Assembly (NCBI GenBank): GCA_003154115.1
Contig: PMCF01000211.1
Coordinates: 1-40,055 of the forward strand
DNA: 40,055 nucleotides
Direction: 5' to 3'
DNA from: Anaerolineae bacterium
GTDB taxonomy: Bacteria > Chloroflexota > Anaerolineae > Fen-1058
Shown: piece by piece, positions 39,683-40,055 of the stretch
Numbering within the stretch: the stretch's first letter is position 1
Layout of the letters: each line of letters starts with the position of its first letter
The notes under the pieces: model-generated
What the model was told of the DNA's origin: nothing
Databases searched by the model: none
Seen by the model: the letters and a program-made list of their open reading frames with translations, nothing else
Program-made: the position numbers and the translations under genes

Positions 39683-40055
39683 TTACAGGTTTATAGTATG
39701 GACAAGAAAACACTTATTCAAGTTCGGCGAATAGGCGGGGAGGAAACACAACTCGATGTGCAAGTCAGCCGCCGTCGCCATCACCAGCGCACATTTCTGG
39801 TAACGGACATTGTCCAAGAACAATGTGATCGGCACGCTGAGGTGCAGGGCGGCCAATTTGCGGAGCAGTTCGCGGACACTCTCGGCATTGATGTAGGCGT
39901 CGTTGGTCACGGCGATCAGTTCGTGCGTAAGGGCATTCAACGCGCCCAAGACATTGAAGCGCTGGCGTCCGGCGGGGGCTTTGATGAACACGCGGGTGAA
40001 GCACCACAGGAAGCCCAGAAAGGGGGCCAGCACAAAATGGGCCGCATCCACGAAG
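39683..40055 (-). pseudogene. IS630-family transposase, C-terminally truncated; 5' end beyond window
   Basis: About 123 codons of a DDE_3 transposase. VDAAHFVLAPFLGFLW holds the first catalytic Asp, ALTHELIAVTNDAYINAESV the conserved core, and LFLDNVRYQKCALV the second Asp. It runs to FLPAYSPNLN and then switches to KCFLVHTINL and a stop, whereas intact members continue LIE-R-W with the third catalytic residue. The third acidic residue is therefore lost, and the break lies at about 39715. The N-terminal part runs off the window. Inactive as seen. Confidence 0.8.

Overview
The window looks like a bacterial chromosome segment of roughly 55-60% GC, most likely from a Chloroflexota-type organism. 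That assignment is an inference from protein style: GAF-rich SpoIIE phosphatase, O-antigen ligase with a TPR tail, WecA/TagO-type initiator, ResB-like membrane protein, 7-bp intergenic tandem repeats and start codons sitting directly behind a -10 box. There is no rRNA or other phylogenetic marker to prove it.

Region 1 (about 1-1.9 kb, + strand) holds a 5'-incomplete beta-propeller protein. Region 2 (about 2.1-28.0 kb, all on the - strand) is a large surface-polysaccharide locus. In transcription order it contains genes for a CDP-linked deoxysugar (short-chain dehydrogenase SDR1, RfbH, RfbF, SDR2), a two-subunit thiamine-diphosphate E1 enzyme, glycosyltransferases and FkbM methyltransferases, a Wzx-type flippase, more GT4/GT2 glycosyltransferases and a methyltransferase, a UDP-sugar epimerase, a giant O-antigen ligase/TPR protein, and the polyprenyl-phosphate sugar-1-phosphate transferase that starts glycan assembly. 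The last gene is a tiny membrane protein coupled by an ATGA overlap and interrupted by an in-frame TGA. Together these can make, decorate, flip, polymerise or ligate a lipid-linked glycan. The sugar may be a branched 3,6-dideoxy sugar.

The locus carries clear scars. Two tandem gene modules (GT2-methyltransferase-GT4 at 12.0-15.6 kb and GT4-FkbM at 18.3-21.9 kb) seem to have existed in duplicate. One copy of each is now reduced to short, still recognisable fragments.

Region 3 (28.0-38.7 kb) is housekeeping and signalling: uridine kinase, a ResB-like membrane protein, tRNA-Thr(CGT) with a near-ideal promoter and terminator, a GAF histidine kinase behind a Sir2 deacylase, a four-GAF SpoIIE phosphatase, a beta-lactamase-fold protein that has lost its catalytic residues, and a membrane-anchored TolB-like propeller. 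A 280-bp MITE-like element with 16-bp terminal inverted repeats and a 10-bp target duplication sits at the 3' end of the beta-lactamase-like gene.

Region 4 (38.7-40.06 kb) contains tRNA-Pro(GGG) with promoter and terminator, pieces resembling the tRNA 3' end, a 63-residue unknown ORF and the truncated 3' part of an IS630-type transposase running off the window.
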